Source: Haliscomenobacter hydrossis DSM 1100
GTDB lineage: Bacteria; Bacteroidota; Bacteroidia; Chitinophagales; Saprospiraceae
DNA: 64,000 nucleotides
Direction of reading: 5' to 3'
Assembly: GCF_000212735.1 (NCBI RefSeq)
Contig: NC_015510.1
Span: forward strand, 4,465,001-4,529,000
The number at the start of each line of letters is the position of its first letter. The first letter of the stretch is position 1. Below the pieces are notes generated by a model. It worked only from the letters and a program-made list of their open reading frames with translations. It made no database searches and was not told where the DNA came from. The position numbers and the translations under genes were made by a program. Positions 51,948-60,392 of this stretch are shown in pieces.

Positions 51948-53555
51948 ATGTCTACCTTAGCCCTACAATTAATCGAAAAAGAAAAACAAGAAAAAACTGG
52001 CATTCTGGACCTAGGAAATTGTGGTTTAACCCAACTGCCAGAAGAACTGTTTGAATTAGAATGGCTTGAAGTGCTTTATTTGAATTACGATCATTATGAT
52101 TGGGATAAAAAGATCTGGATACCTAGTCAAAATAAAGGGAAGCTTAACCAGATAGAGATATTAACTGATGGATTTTTACAACTTATTAATCTGAAAGAAC
52201 TTCAAATTCATGAGCAGGAGATCAAAGACTTTACGATTATTGGAAAATCTAAAAGATTAAAGCATATAAACATATATGGTTCTTTAATTAAAGATGCTTC
52301 CTTTTTGCAAGGATTGAGCGCTTTGCAAACATTAGATTTGAGGTCTAACCGGATCGAGGACACCTCCTTTTTGCAAGGATTGAGCGCTTTGCAAACTTTA
52401 GATTTGAGTTCTAACCGGATCGAGGACATCTCCTATTTGCAAGGATTGAGCGCTTTGCAAACTTTAGATTTGAGTTCTAACCGAATCGGGGACTTCTCCT
52501 ATTTGCAAGGATTGAGCGCTTTGCAAACTTTATATTTGCGTGATAACCGAATCGAGGACATCTCCTATTTGCAAGGATTGAGCGCTTTGCAAACTTTAGA
52601 TTTGAGGTCTAACCGAATCGAGGGCATCTCCTATTTGCAAGGATTGAGCGCTTTGCAAACTTTACATTTGCGTGATAACCAAATCGAGGACATTTCCTAT
52701 TTGCAAGGATTGAGCGCTTTGCAAACATTAGATTTGAGTTCTAACCGAATCGAGGGCATCTCCTATTTGCAAGGATTGAGCGCTTTGCAAACTTTAGATT
52801 TGAGTGCTAACCAAATCGAGGACATTTCCTATTTGCAAGGATTGAGCGCTTTGCAAACATTAGATTTGAGTTCTAACCGAATCGAGGATATCTCCTATTT
52901 GCAAGGATTGAGCGCTTTGCAAACATTATATTTGAGTGCTAACCAAATCGAGGACATCTCCTATTTGCAAGGATTGAGCGCTTTAAAAACATTATATTTG
53001 AGTAATAGCCAAATCCATAACATCTCCTATTTGCAGGGATTGAGCGCTTTGCAAACTTTAGATTTGAGTAATAGCCAAATCCATAACATCTCCTATTTGC
53101 AGGGATTGAGTGCTTTGCAAACTTTACGTTTGAGTAATAGCCAAATCCATAACATCTCCTATTTGCAAGGATTGAGCGCTTTGCGAACATTGGATTTGAG
53201 TTTTAACCAAATCGAGGATATCTCCTATTTGCAAGGATTGAGCGCTTTGCGAACTTTAGATTTGAGTTATAACCAAATCCAGGACATCTCCTATTTGCAA
53301 GGATTGAACGTTTTGCAAACTTTAAATTTGAGGTCTAACCACGTCCAGGATATCTCCTATTTGCAGGGATTGAGCGCTTTGCAAACTTTAGATTTGAGGT
53401 CTAACCAAATCCAGAATATTAATCCACTTGTACCTTTACTTTCACATCTTGACCTAACTTGGAATAATCACTCTAAAAAAGCAATAGTCATTGGCAATAA
53501 CCCATTAAACACCCCCCACCTGAAATTGTCAAAGAAGGAAAAGATGCTGTATTAA
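51948..53555 (+). CDS. Roco fragment 1: leucine-rich repeat domain
   Basis: 535 residues. After an N-terminal capping region (GILDLGNCGLTQLPEELFELEWLEVLYLN) there are about 17 leucine-rich repeats of 22 residues, of consensus LQGLSALQTLDLSSNxIEDI. The type is SDS22-like. Past base 53517 the frame reads a short unrelated end (HLKLSKKEKMLY) owing to the lost base. If translated it would give a free LRR protein without the GTPase. This may still be made, since the ORF is intact. Confidence 0.8.
   Translation: MSTLALQLIEKEKQEKTGILDLGNCGLTQLPEELFELEWLEVLYLNYDHYDWDKKIWIPSQNKGKLNQIEILTDGFLQLINLKELQIHEQEIKDFTIIGKSKRLKHINIYGSLIKDASFLQGLSALQTLDLRSNRIEDTSFLQGLSALQTLDLSSNRIEDISYLQGLSALQTLDLSSNRIGDFSYLQGLSALQTLYLRDNRIEDISYLQGLSALQTLDLRSNRIEGISYLQGLSALQTLHLRDNQIEDISYLQGLSALQTLDLSSNRIEGISYLQGLSALQTLDLSANQIEDISYLQGLSALQTLDLSSNRIEDISYLQGLSALQTLYLSANQIEDISYLQGLSALKTLYLSNSQIHNISYLQGLSALQTLDLSNSQIHNISYLQGLSALQTLRLSNSQIHNISYLQGLSALRTLDLSFNQIEDISYLQGLSALRTLDLSYNQIQDISYLQGLNVLQTLNLRSNHVQDISYLQGLSALQTLDLRSNQIQNINPLVPLLSHLDLTWNNHSKKAIVIGNNPLNTPHLKLSKKEKMLY
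52305..53426 (+). repeat. 17 tandem 66-bp repeats encoding LRR units
   Basis: Unit length is exactly 66 bp from 52305 to 53426, starting with TTGCAAGGATTGAGCGC. Most units differ at only a few bases, which cluster in codons for residues after TL, around the Asn, and before SY. The array must have grown recently by unequal crossing-over or slippage. Confidence 0.95.
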
Positions 53556-54887
53556 GATATTTTGAAGAATTAGAAAAACAAGGACAGACACAATTGTATG
53601 AAGCAAAAATGCTCATCGTAGGAGAAGGAGGTGTAGGAAAAACGACCTTGGTAAAGAAAATAAAAAATGCAAACGCTGATATGCCTCCAGAAAGTGCAAC
53701 GACTAGAGGGATTGATATTCACCAATTTTCTTTTCAGACCAATGAGGGCAATAATTTTATCATCAATATGTGGGATTTTGGTGGGCAGGAAATATACCAT
53801 TCTACGCACCAGTTTTTTTTAACCAAGCGCTCCTTATATGTTTTAGTTGACGACACACGTAAGGATGATAAAACGGTACACGATGCTTCATTCAATTACT
53901 GGTTACAGACTATTGATTTATTTGGCGCAGGTAGTCCCCTATTGATTGTACAGAATGAAAAAGGAGACCGAAGCAAAGATTTAGATATTAAGGGTATGCA
54001 AGCCCGATTTGGTGAAATGATCAAAGAAAGACTCACAACCAATTTATTAACTAATCGAGGGCTACAAAAAATTAAAGACGCCATCGTTTACCAAATCCAA
54101 AGATTGCCTCACGTAGGACATACTTTACCCAAAAAATGGGCCGAAATAAGACTGAATTTGGTAGAACTTGAAAAAACTGGTAAGCCCTATATTACCCTAG
54201 ATAGGTACTACGAAATTTGTGAGAAACATACAATTTCGGAAAAAGAAAGAGCATTGTGGTTGAGCAAGTATCTCCACGATTTAGGTGTATTTCTCCACTT
54301 CCAGGAAGATGCTATACTTAGAAAAACCATTGTCCTTAACAACGAATGGGCCACGGAGGCTGTATACAAAGTCATTGACGACGAAAAAGTAAAAAGCCAA
54401 AAAGGAAGATTTTTAAAATCTGATGCTTATAAAATCTGGGGGGAAAGTCAGTATTGTGATATGCATGAAGAATTGCTGGCTTTGATGAAAAAATTTGAAC
54501 TCTGCTATGAAGTTCAAGATGCTGAGTTCAACCAATACCTGATTCCTCAATTGATGCCCATCGCTCAAACTGAGTATGATTGGGAACTGACTAAAAATTT
54601 GCACCTAAGATACGAATACGAGTTTATGCCCAAAGGCTTATTGAGCCGTTTTATGGTTCGCCTCAATCGGCACATCAAGCAACCTGAATTGGCTTGGAGA
54701 ACGGGAGTGATTTTAGAAAAAGAAGATGCAAAAGCTGAAGTTATTGAAACATATGGGCGGCGTGAAATCACTATCCGAGCAGTTGGGAGCAATCGTAAGG
54801 CCCTGATGACCATAATATCCGATGAATTAGATGAGTTGAATCGCAAGTTTGAAGGCTTAAAAGTAAAAAAACTTATTCCCTGTAATT
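53516..54887 (+). CDS. Roco fragment 2: Roc GTPase and COR domains
   Basis: Open frame from 53516 up to the IS. The first residues are PPEIVKEGKDAVLRYFEELEKQ. The Roc G domain has G1 VGEGGVGKTTL, G3 MWDFGGQEIYHSTH, and G4 VQNEKGDRSKD. The COR domain follows (KKWAEIRLNLVELEKTG, YEICEKHTISEKERALWLSKYLHDLGVFLHF, NEWATEAVYKVIDDE). The first Met in this frame (53609 region; MYEAKMLIVGEGG starts at 53594) could start a GTPase without LRR. The frame now ends within the IS (CNWRCATRLW). Confidence 0.85.
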
Positions 54888-56112
54888 GGCGCTGCGCGAC
54901 TAGATTATGGTAAAATCTGCGGTCGCCTAAACAATAATTCTTTGATGGTTAGCGGCTTGTCGATCAATCCTTGCGCCATAGCCGGGGTTCGATGTTGATA
55001 TTTTGGGGTAAAAAGTGCTGCATTTGGGGTTATGCAGATTTTTAATCCATCATTACAACGAGTATAATTCATTACTTGGGCGGTAAAATCTATTTGCGCA
55101 TCGTGGAAAATTGCCTTTTTGGAATGGCAAAGTGTGCGCCGAATTAAACGCGCATCATCCTTACGAAACTTGCCATTCCTACTTTCCACATATACAGTAT
55201 TGATGGTCTTGCACCGCTCCGCTTGTTTGAACACCTGCGCCACGCTTTGAGGTGTGCCATAAATAATGTTGTAGTTGATCTCCTCCAAACGTCCCCGTTC
55301 ATCCCGCTTTTTTTGAACCTGTACGTAGTTCAAATCTGCTAATGGAATGCGTTTAGCCTTGGGATAACGGCCTCGACCAGCATAGGGAGGGTGAAAGTCC
55401 ATCCCATAATGTTCCAGTAATGCCTTTTCATAAAACCAATCATCGGAGGCAAACAAGGGGCTGGCCTGATCACTCTTGGCTTTGATTTTGCCTACAAATG
55501 CGGTGGCTTGCTCTAATGTTCGTTCTCCATGGTGCAACGTGTGGATGTAACTACTATCAGGCAAAATCCCTACAAACGTCCAACGATCACCTTGATTTGC
55601 AGCTATTTCTTTCGATGTTTGACCCGCTTCTTGTTCCACTTCACTCAAGTTTTCTTTTTTTTCGAATGAACGACCAGAACTCATCGATTTGCACTTGGCT
55701 CAGGTGCATGTCTTTTTGCATGTATTCGCTGAAAGCACTTACCTGTTCTGAGGCTAAGATGATCCAGGATCGAATGCTATCATTTGTTACTCCCTCGCTT
55801 CGACAGATGGCATTTTGCCCCATTCCTGAACATAGCAACCCAAGAATATGTACAATTTTATCGATGGGCGTCCGTAACCCATAAAACATCGTTCCTTTTC
55901 TCATCGCAAATGGCTTGCCTTTGCAACAATTACAATATCCTTGACCGCTAGCAAAGCTATGTGTTTTGATATTGCCCCCTCCTACAATCCCGTATTTGGA
56001 ACATGATTCGTTATCGCAATATTGATGCTTTTTCAGCTCCTCGAATTCTGCTTTTGTTAAGGGCATCCGATTTTTTTCCTAAAAGTACACCATTATTTAG
56101 TCGCGCAGCGCC
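54888..56112 (-). mobile_element. IS1-like insertion sequence, copy 2
   Basis: 1225 bp, terminal repeats GGCGCTGCGCGACTA at 54888-54902 and complement at 56098-56112. Perfect 8-bp target duplication CTGTAATT at 54880-54887 and 56113-56120. By reading, it is the same as copy 1 apart from one extra T in a T-run (T8 at 55655-55662 versus T7), which accounts for the whole length difference. Same orientation as copy 1. The perfect target duplication and near-identity suggest a recent insertion. Confidence 0.94.
54905..56066 (-). pseudogene. IS1-like transposase, copy 2 (frameshifted)
   Basis: Same protein as the copy at 16663, but the coding strand has A8 instead of A7, so the frame breaks after FIRKK (RKLE then stop at 55641). 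The first part holds the zinc domain and the first catalytic Asp; the second part (to 54905) has the other catalytic residues. Slippage on the A8 run could still give some full-length protein. Alternatively the added base is a sequencing or assembly error, since it is in a homopolymer. Confidence 0.85.
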
Positions 56113-56120
56113 CTGTAATT

Positions 56121-56896
56121 GTACTACGTGCAAAAAATTGAATCACCCCTATTTTCATGAGTTTGCTAACTTAGCTTATCGAAAAAGCAAAGGCAAATCG
56201 ACCGTTGAATGCGGAATAAGTTTCGATAATGTAGATGTGTTAGGGCTCATCGACGATGTAATTGATATTCCGATTTTGAGAAATGAAGGAATCAAGGAAG
56301 AAGAATTTGATCAACGCTTCAAGCATTATTTTGAGGAATGGTCAAAAGGGAAATTTCCTGAAATTCATATCCACAATGAAAATGTGGTCAAACCAGAAAT
56401 TATCGTAGAAAATACCAATCATCAGGAAGTTCAGGAAGAAACATCACCCATACAACCACAGCTAAAAAATATCCTTGAAGAACCTCCTCATATTCCTCCA
56501 GTGAAAAAACTTTATGATTTTCACTGGGTCAAAAGCTTGGGGAAAGCAGCCTTGATTACTATTCCAGTGGCAATAATTCTTAATTTTTTGAAAAGAGCCG
56601 AAATATTTAGCTTACCAAACTTATGGGAAGGAGTCATCATTACCTTTTGCTTAGCCGCACTATTCTTCATCAATCAAGATCCTAAATACAAATTTTACCG
56701 TGCAGCAATGTGGTGCTTGGCAGGGATAGGTATTGTTAATGTTTTACCCTTAATCGATAGTCAATTTCACTGGACGGAATCCTATGAAAATGGGGAAATG
56801 GATTTTTTATTCAAACTGGGCATACAAGACAATTGGTATATAAGTGTCGTTTTGGGTGTTGTCACATTATATTTGCTTTACCGACAAAAAGACTAA
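56121..56896 (+). CDS. Roco fragment 3: C-terminal region with membrane segments
   Basis: The remaining 258 residues of the Roco protein. CNCTTCKKLNHPYFHEFANLAYR and KSTVECGISFDNVDVLGLID are typical of the region after COR in bacterial Roco proteins; the Cys cluster may bind metal. A Pro/Glu-rich linker leads to at least three or four hydrophobic segments (AALITIPVAIILNFL, GVIITFCLAALFFI, AAMWCLAGIGIVNVLPL, ISVVLGVVTLYLLY), indicating a membrane anchor. The frame is open into the IS, which offers an ATG at 56003, so an IS-started fusion product of 297 residues is possible. Confidence 0.78.
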
Positions 56897-56923
56897 TAAT
56901 CTATCTTGTCATGTTTTTTCGTT

Positions 56924-58432
56924 TCAAAACTTCACCACATCCGCAATTTGCTCAATGATGTACACCAGCAAAATTTCTCCCTTGGCACTTGTTTCGGTGC
57001 CCAGTAAAAAAACCTCTTCGGCATTGATCTGGCGGCAATGCTGGGTAGCGAGGATAGCGTTGGGGCGCTGAGCAAATTTGGATTGGAATGGGCGCGTTTC
57101 CAGGCGACCAATTTCTTTCATTTCCACCAAAAAAGCCCGGCCCGGTGTATCGGTGCGCAGCTTTTTACCCCGGTCGTCGGTAGCGCCATTGTTGGGATCA
57201 ACAAAAATGAAGAAGTACTTATCGCCTTGCCGGAAGTAAAAGCCCGACAAAAAACCCTGCGCAAAATCTCCCGCGCGTTGTTGGGCAAAAGAGAAGGGGG
57301 TGGGCACCACCCGGATGCGGTGCAAGCCCATGTCGGGGCGGATATCAATGACCAGTGTGTTGTCGCGGCGGCCCGCTACCAGCGCATAACTGCCGTCGGG
57401 GTCTGCGAATAATTTACCCAAATCGTACCCAAAGAGGGTGCGATCCATTTGCCCCCGGCTGAGGAATTTGTCCTCCGAACCAATATTGAGCGCAGTAGCA
57501 AAGGTCTTTTTGTCAATCATATTCAGCCGCTGGATGGTCTGGTTGGCCTCGGCCGAAATTTTGATGGTAAAAATGCCTCGGTACTCTGAAGTTTCAGTTT
57601 TGCGGAAAAAACCCGTGGCGACCATATCGCCATTGCGGTTCATGGAGTAGGTCAAATTGGCCAGGCTGTATTCCCCCAATTCAAGCTTGATGAGGTCGAC
57701 CTTGCTGGTTTTGCCCGACATGAGCAAAATCAAGCGATCGATGTTTTTTTCCTGCACCTGGGTATTGGATGTAAATTTTTCGGAATAATTTTCCCCAAAG
57801 ATAAAGGCGCTCCCATCGTTGCGCATCAAGCAGCCCAAAACCAGAAAATTGCGGTTGGCGTACCCGAGTACGTACTTCCTGGACCAGAGCGACTCCATTT
57901 TTTGATCAAAAACTTGTACCAATAAGTTCACGGAATCCTGCGGAGGTCCAATTGGCCAATTGAAAAACATCATTTTGGAGCTATCGGGAGAGATGCTGTA
58001 CCCACAAAAAGCGTAAACGGGGATGGGAGGGGTACGCACTTTGCCAAAGGATTTGACCAAGACCGTTTTGAGACTGTCGAGGCTCAATTGGACCAGCTCA
58101 TAAGCAGTACTGCGCTGTGCGGGGTAATAATGTGCGAGCAACAAATTGAGCCGATTGCCCCATTTGAATGTCGATTCAACCTTGGTACGAGCGCCCTCAG
58201 TGTGCAAATTCAGTTCGGTATGAGCAAGTTCTTTCCCCCCTTTTCCCAAAATCTGCAGATCAATTAAATTTGGAAACTTAAGGTCGTTTTGCCGAATCAA
58301 TGCCACCAGGCTTCCCCCTAAAGGCAAAGCTTCGCGGAATTGAAATTCTGCGGTTTGGGCAAATACCTGGGCAGCAATACAACTGGATAAAGTCAGGAGA
58401 AGGTAAAACTTTTTCATGCTGGGCTTATTCAT
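56924..58432 (-). CDS. Exported protein of unknown function
   Basis: About 500 residues. Start at 58432 (MNKPSMKKFYLLL) or 58417 (MKKFYLLLTLSSC); both give a signal peptide ending near AAQVFAQ. The mature part looks beta-rich with repeated blade-like stretches (YSISPDSSKMMFFNW, TYSMNRNGDMVATGFFRKT, YALVAGRRDNTLVIDIRPD), which suggests a propeller, but no family is recognised. The stop codon is 27 nt from the Roco remnant's end, convergent to it. The gene lies 19-34 nt after dnaX on the same strand, so they probably share a transcript. Confidence 0.75.
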   Translation of the reverse strand: MNKPSMKKFYLLLTLSSCIAAQVFAQTAEFQFREALPLGGSLVALIRQNDLKFPNLIDLQILGKGGKELAHTELNLHTEGARTKVESTFKWGNRLNLLLAHYYPAQRSTAYELVQLSLDSLKTVLVKSFGKVRTPPIPVYAFCGYSISPDSSKMMFFNWPIGPPQDSVNLLVQVFDQKMESLWSRKYVLGYANRNFLVLGCLMRNDGSAFIFGENYSEKFTSNTQVQEKNIDRLILLMSGKTSKVDLIKLELGEYSLANLTYSMNRNGDMVATGFFRKTETSEYRGIFTIKISAEANQTIQRLNMIDKKTFATALNIGSEDKFLSRGQMDRTLFGYDLGKLFADPDGSYALVAGRRDNTLVIDIRPDMGLHRIRVVPTPFSFAQQRAGDFAQGFLSGFYFRQGDKYFFIFVDPNNGATDDRGKKLRTDTPGRAFLVEMKEIGRLETRPFQSKFAQRPNAILATQHCRQINAEEVFLLGTETSAKGEILLVYIIEQIADVVKF

Positions 58433-58451
58433 ATTACGGCTTGTTAAATTT

Positions 58452-60221
58452 TTAATCCCCGTCAAAACGCAGGCCGAATTTTTCAGCCAAGTCTTTCACC
58501 TGGGGGTTTTTTTCGTACATCGCCAGCAAACGTTCTTTGTTGTTGAGTGGTCGGACGGGTTTGGTTTTTTCGCTGGCCAAAGTTTTTTCCAGGTCAATTT
58601 GTAAAATGAGGTCTTTGCGGCCAAAAACCTGGCGCAGGTGTTCCATCAAGTTGCGTTCCTGGCGCAAGGTACTTTCAACCAGATTTGAGCCAACTTTGGC
58701 GGTTAAGACTGGATCAGCCCAATGCAATGGAATGTTGTTCAGGATATTGCGGGTAGTTTCTTGTTCAACTTTGGTAAGGTATCCGGCCCAGGCTTTTTCG
58801 ATACTTTCCTGCGTGATGACGAGTACGGGTTGGGCGGCGGAATGTTCCGTTTCGGCGTGTACCTCCGCCATGAGGTCATCCAAACGTCCAATGCGGGGTG
58901 TCGAAACCAAATGTGCGGGTGTTGGCTCGGTTTGTTGACTGGGTGTAGCGCTGGAACCTTGCTCCGGGACGGTTTCATTGCGCTCAGCAGGGGCGCTATT
59001 GCCCGTTTTTTTGGCCGGTATGTTTGGAGCCGTTGTTGTCTGGATAGGCGTACTTGAAACTGGTTCAATGGGCGTTACATCGGACTCAGGATTTTTTTTT
59101 TCAGCCGCGCCTGCGGAAATTTCTACTGCCCGATTGATGTAAGTCATTTTGATGAGGGCCATTTCCACATGCAATCGCCTGTTGCGGGCCATGCGGTAAT
59201 TGATGTCACAATCGTTGCAGAGATTCAGCGCAGTGAGCAAAAAGGAGCTGGGTGAAATGTGTGCCTGGGTGCGGTAACGTTCCTTTAAATTATCGGTAAG
59301 CTCCAGCAAACTGATGGTTTGGGGATCTTTACACATGAGTACATTCCGCAAATGTTCGGCCAGGCCATTGATAAAAATATCAGATTCAAAACCCTTGTTC
59401 AGGATCTCGTCAAACAGCAACATCACTTGAGCCAGGTCTTCTACCAGCAGGGCATCTACAATTTTGAAATAATAATCGTAGTCCAATACGTTGAGATTCA
59501 GGATCACATCTTCATAGTTGATGTGGCTTCCCGAGTAGGATACAATACGGTCAAAAATAGACAGGGCATCGCGTAAGGCTCCATCGGCTTTTTGGGCAAT
59601 GACGTGCAAGGCTTCTTCGTTGGCGGTTATGTTCTCTTTGGTGCTGATGCCTTGCAAATGCCGCACCATCGCGGGAGCCTGAATGCGTTTGAAATCAAAA
59701 ATCTGACACCGGGATAGAATGGTCGGAATGATTTTGTGTTTTTCGGTAGTCGCCAGAATAAAAATGGCGTAGCTCGGTGGTTCTTCCAGGGTTTTTAAAA
59801 AAGCATTAAAAGCCTGTTGAGAAAGCATGTGCACCTCGTCAATGATAAATACTTTATACTTACCTTGCTGAGGTTGAAAACGCACCTGTTCAATCAGGGC
59901 CCGGATGTGCTCCACACTATTGTTGGAGGCCGCATCCAATTCCGAAATGTTGAAAGAAGCATTGTCATTGAAAGAAGTACAAGAAGAGCAAGTATTGCAA
60001 GGCTCCAGCTCTGGGCTGGGGTTTTGACAGTTGATGACTTTGGCCAGGATCCGGGCACATGTCGTTTTGCCTACCCCCCTTGGGCCGCAAAACAAAAACG
60101 CATGCGCCAGGTGATCATTGCGCAGGGCATTTTTGAGGGTATTGGTCACGTGTTCTTGACCCACGACATCCTCGAAGGTGACTGGGCGATACTTGCGAGC
60201 CGAAACGACAAAATTACTCAT
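58452..60221 (-). CDS. dnaX: DNA polymerase III subunit gamma/tau
   Basis: 589 residues from the ATG at 60221 (MSNFVVSARKYRPVTFEDVVGQEHV). Clamp-loader motor with Walker A GPRGVGKTT near residue 46, a zinc-binding Cys cluster (CQNPSPELEPCNTCSSC), Walker B IIDEVHMLS and sensor region SRCQIFDFKRI. A Pro/Thr-rich linker (about 375-450) leads to the tau-specific C-terminus. It loads the sliding clamp during replication. There is no clear slippage site for a short gamma form. Confidence 0.96.
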   Translation of the reverse strand: MSNFVVSARKYRPVTFEDVVGQEHVTNTLKNALRNDHLAHAFLFCGPRGVGKTTCARILAKVINCQNPSPELEPCNTCSSCTSFNDNASFNISELDAASNNSVEHIRALIEQVRFQPQQGKYKVFIIDEVHMLSQQAFNAFLKTLEEPPSYAIFILATTEKHKIIPTILSRCQIFDFKRIQAPAMVRHLQGISTKENITANEEALHVIAQKADGALRDALSIFDRIVSYSGSHINYEDVILNLNVLDYDYYFKIVDALLVEDLAQVMLLFDEILNKGFESDIFINGLAEHLRNVLMCKDPQTISLLELTDNLKERYRTQAHISPSSFLLTALNLCNDCDINYRMARNRRLHVEMALIKMTYINRAVEISAGAAEKKNPESDVTPIEPVSSTPIQTTTAPNIPAKKTGNSAPAERNETVPEQGSSATPSQQTEPTPAHLVSTPRIGRLDDLMAEVHAETEHSAAQPVLVITQESIEKAWAGYLTKVEQETTRNILNNIPLHWADPVLTAKVGSNLVESTLRQERNLMEHLRQVFGRKDLILQIDLEKTLASEKTKPVRPLNNKERLLAMYEKNPQVKDLAEKFGLRFDGD

Positions 60222-60341
60222 TGAACCGATTTTGATGTACTTGAGCATAGCTGCACGAGTACAGTTTGCAAACTTACAAAATTAGAACCGTGCGGGAAAG
60301 TACTTCCGCAGGTGAGGCCGAAAATTTTATTTGACCCTTAG

Positions 60342-60373
60342 TTTGACTTTTAAACTAAGTTAACTTATTTTTG
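60342..60373 (+). promoter_or_regulatory. Promoter of the ADP-ribosylglycohydrolase-nadE operon
   Basis: TTTG at 60342-60345, a 20-nt spacer, then TATTTTTG at 60366-60373. Both parts fit the Bacteroidota consensus TTTG-N19-21-TAnnTTTG without mismatch. The start codon of the first gene is 19 nt downstream. This is the best promoter match in the window. Confidence 0.75.
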
Positions 60374-60392
60374 AACCATTAAAAAAGAACTT

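Larger units (their letters stand above)
51948..56896 (+). pseudogene. Roco protein gene (LRR-Roc-COR-membrane tail), broken twice
   Basis: Three fragments restore one gene. The leucine-rich part (to 53515) is linked to the GTPase part by a frame change at a C6 run (53512-53517): with seven Cs the junction reads NTPPPEIVKEG, the usual linker before a Roc domain. The COR part is cut by an IS at 54888; joining the 8-nt target copies gives KLIPCNCTTCKKLNHPYFHE in frame with the tail that runs to 56896. The restored protein would be about 1240 residues. Start chosen at MSTLALQLIEKEKQE (51948); a start at 51873 is possible. The gene is now probably inactive as a whole. Confidence 0.85.

Noticed and set aside
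52208-53190. Minus-strand open frames across the LRR array
   Set aside because: They are shadows of the 66-bp repeat: any frame without a stop in one unit stays open in all. The plus strand gives a clear LRR protein.
52305-53426. CRISPR-like array
   Set aside because: Units are contiguous 66-bp coding repeats without unique spacers and translate into LRRs.
53505-53600. Programmed frameshift in the Roco gene
   Set aside because: No slippery heptamer with a downstream structure was seen, only a C6 run; a lost base or phase variation is simpler.
16646-56112. Composite transposon bounded by the two IS copies
   Set aside because: 37 kb with essential genes (ftsH, birA, hemD); each IS has its own target duplication and splits a different gene, so they inserted separately.
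56003-56120. Start of a separate 297-residue gene
   Set aside because: Its first ~39 residues come from the IS end; the rest continues the Roco frame across the target duplication. An IS-started product is possible but not an original gene.
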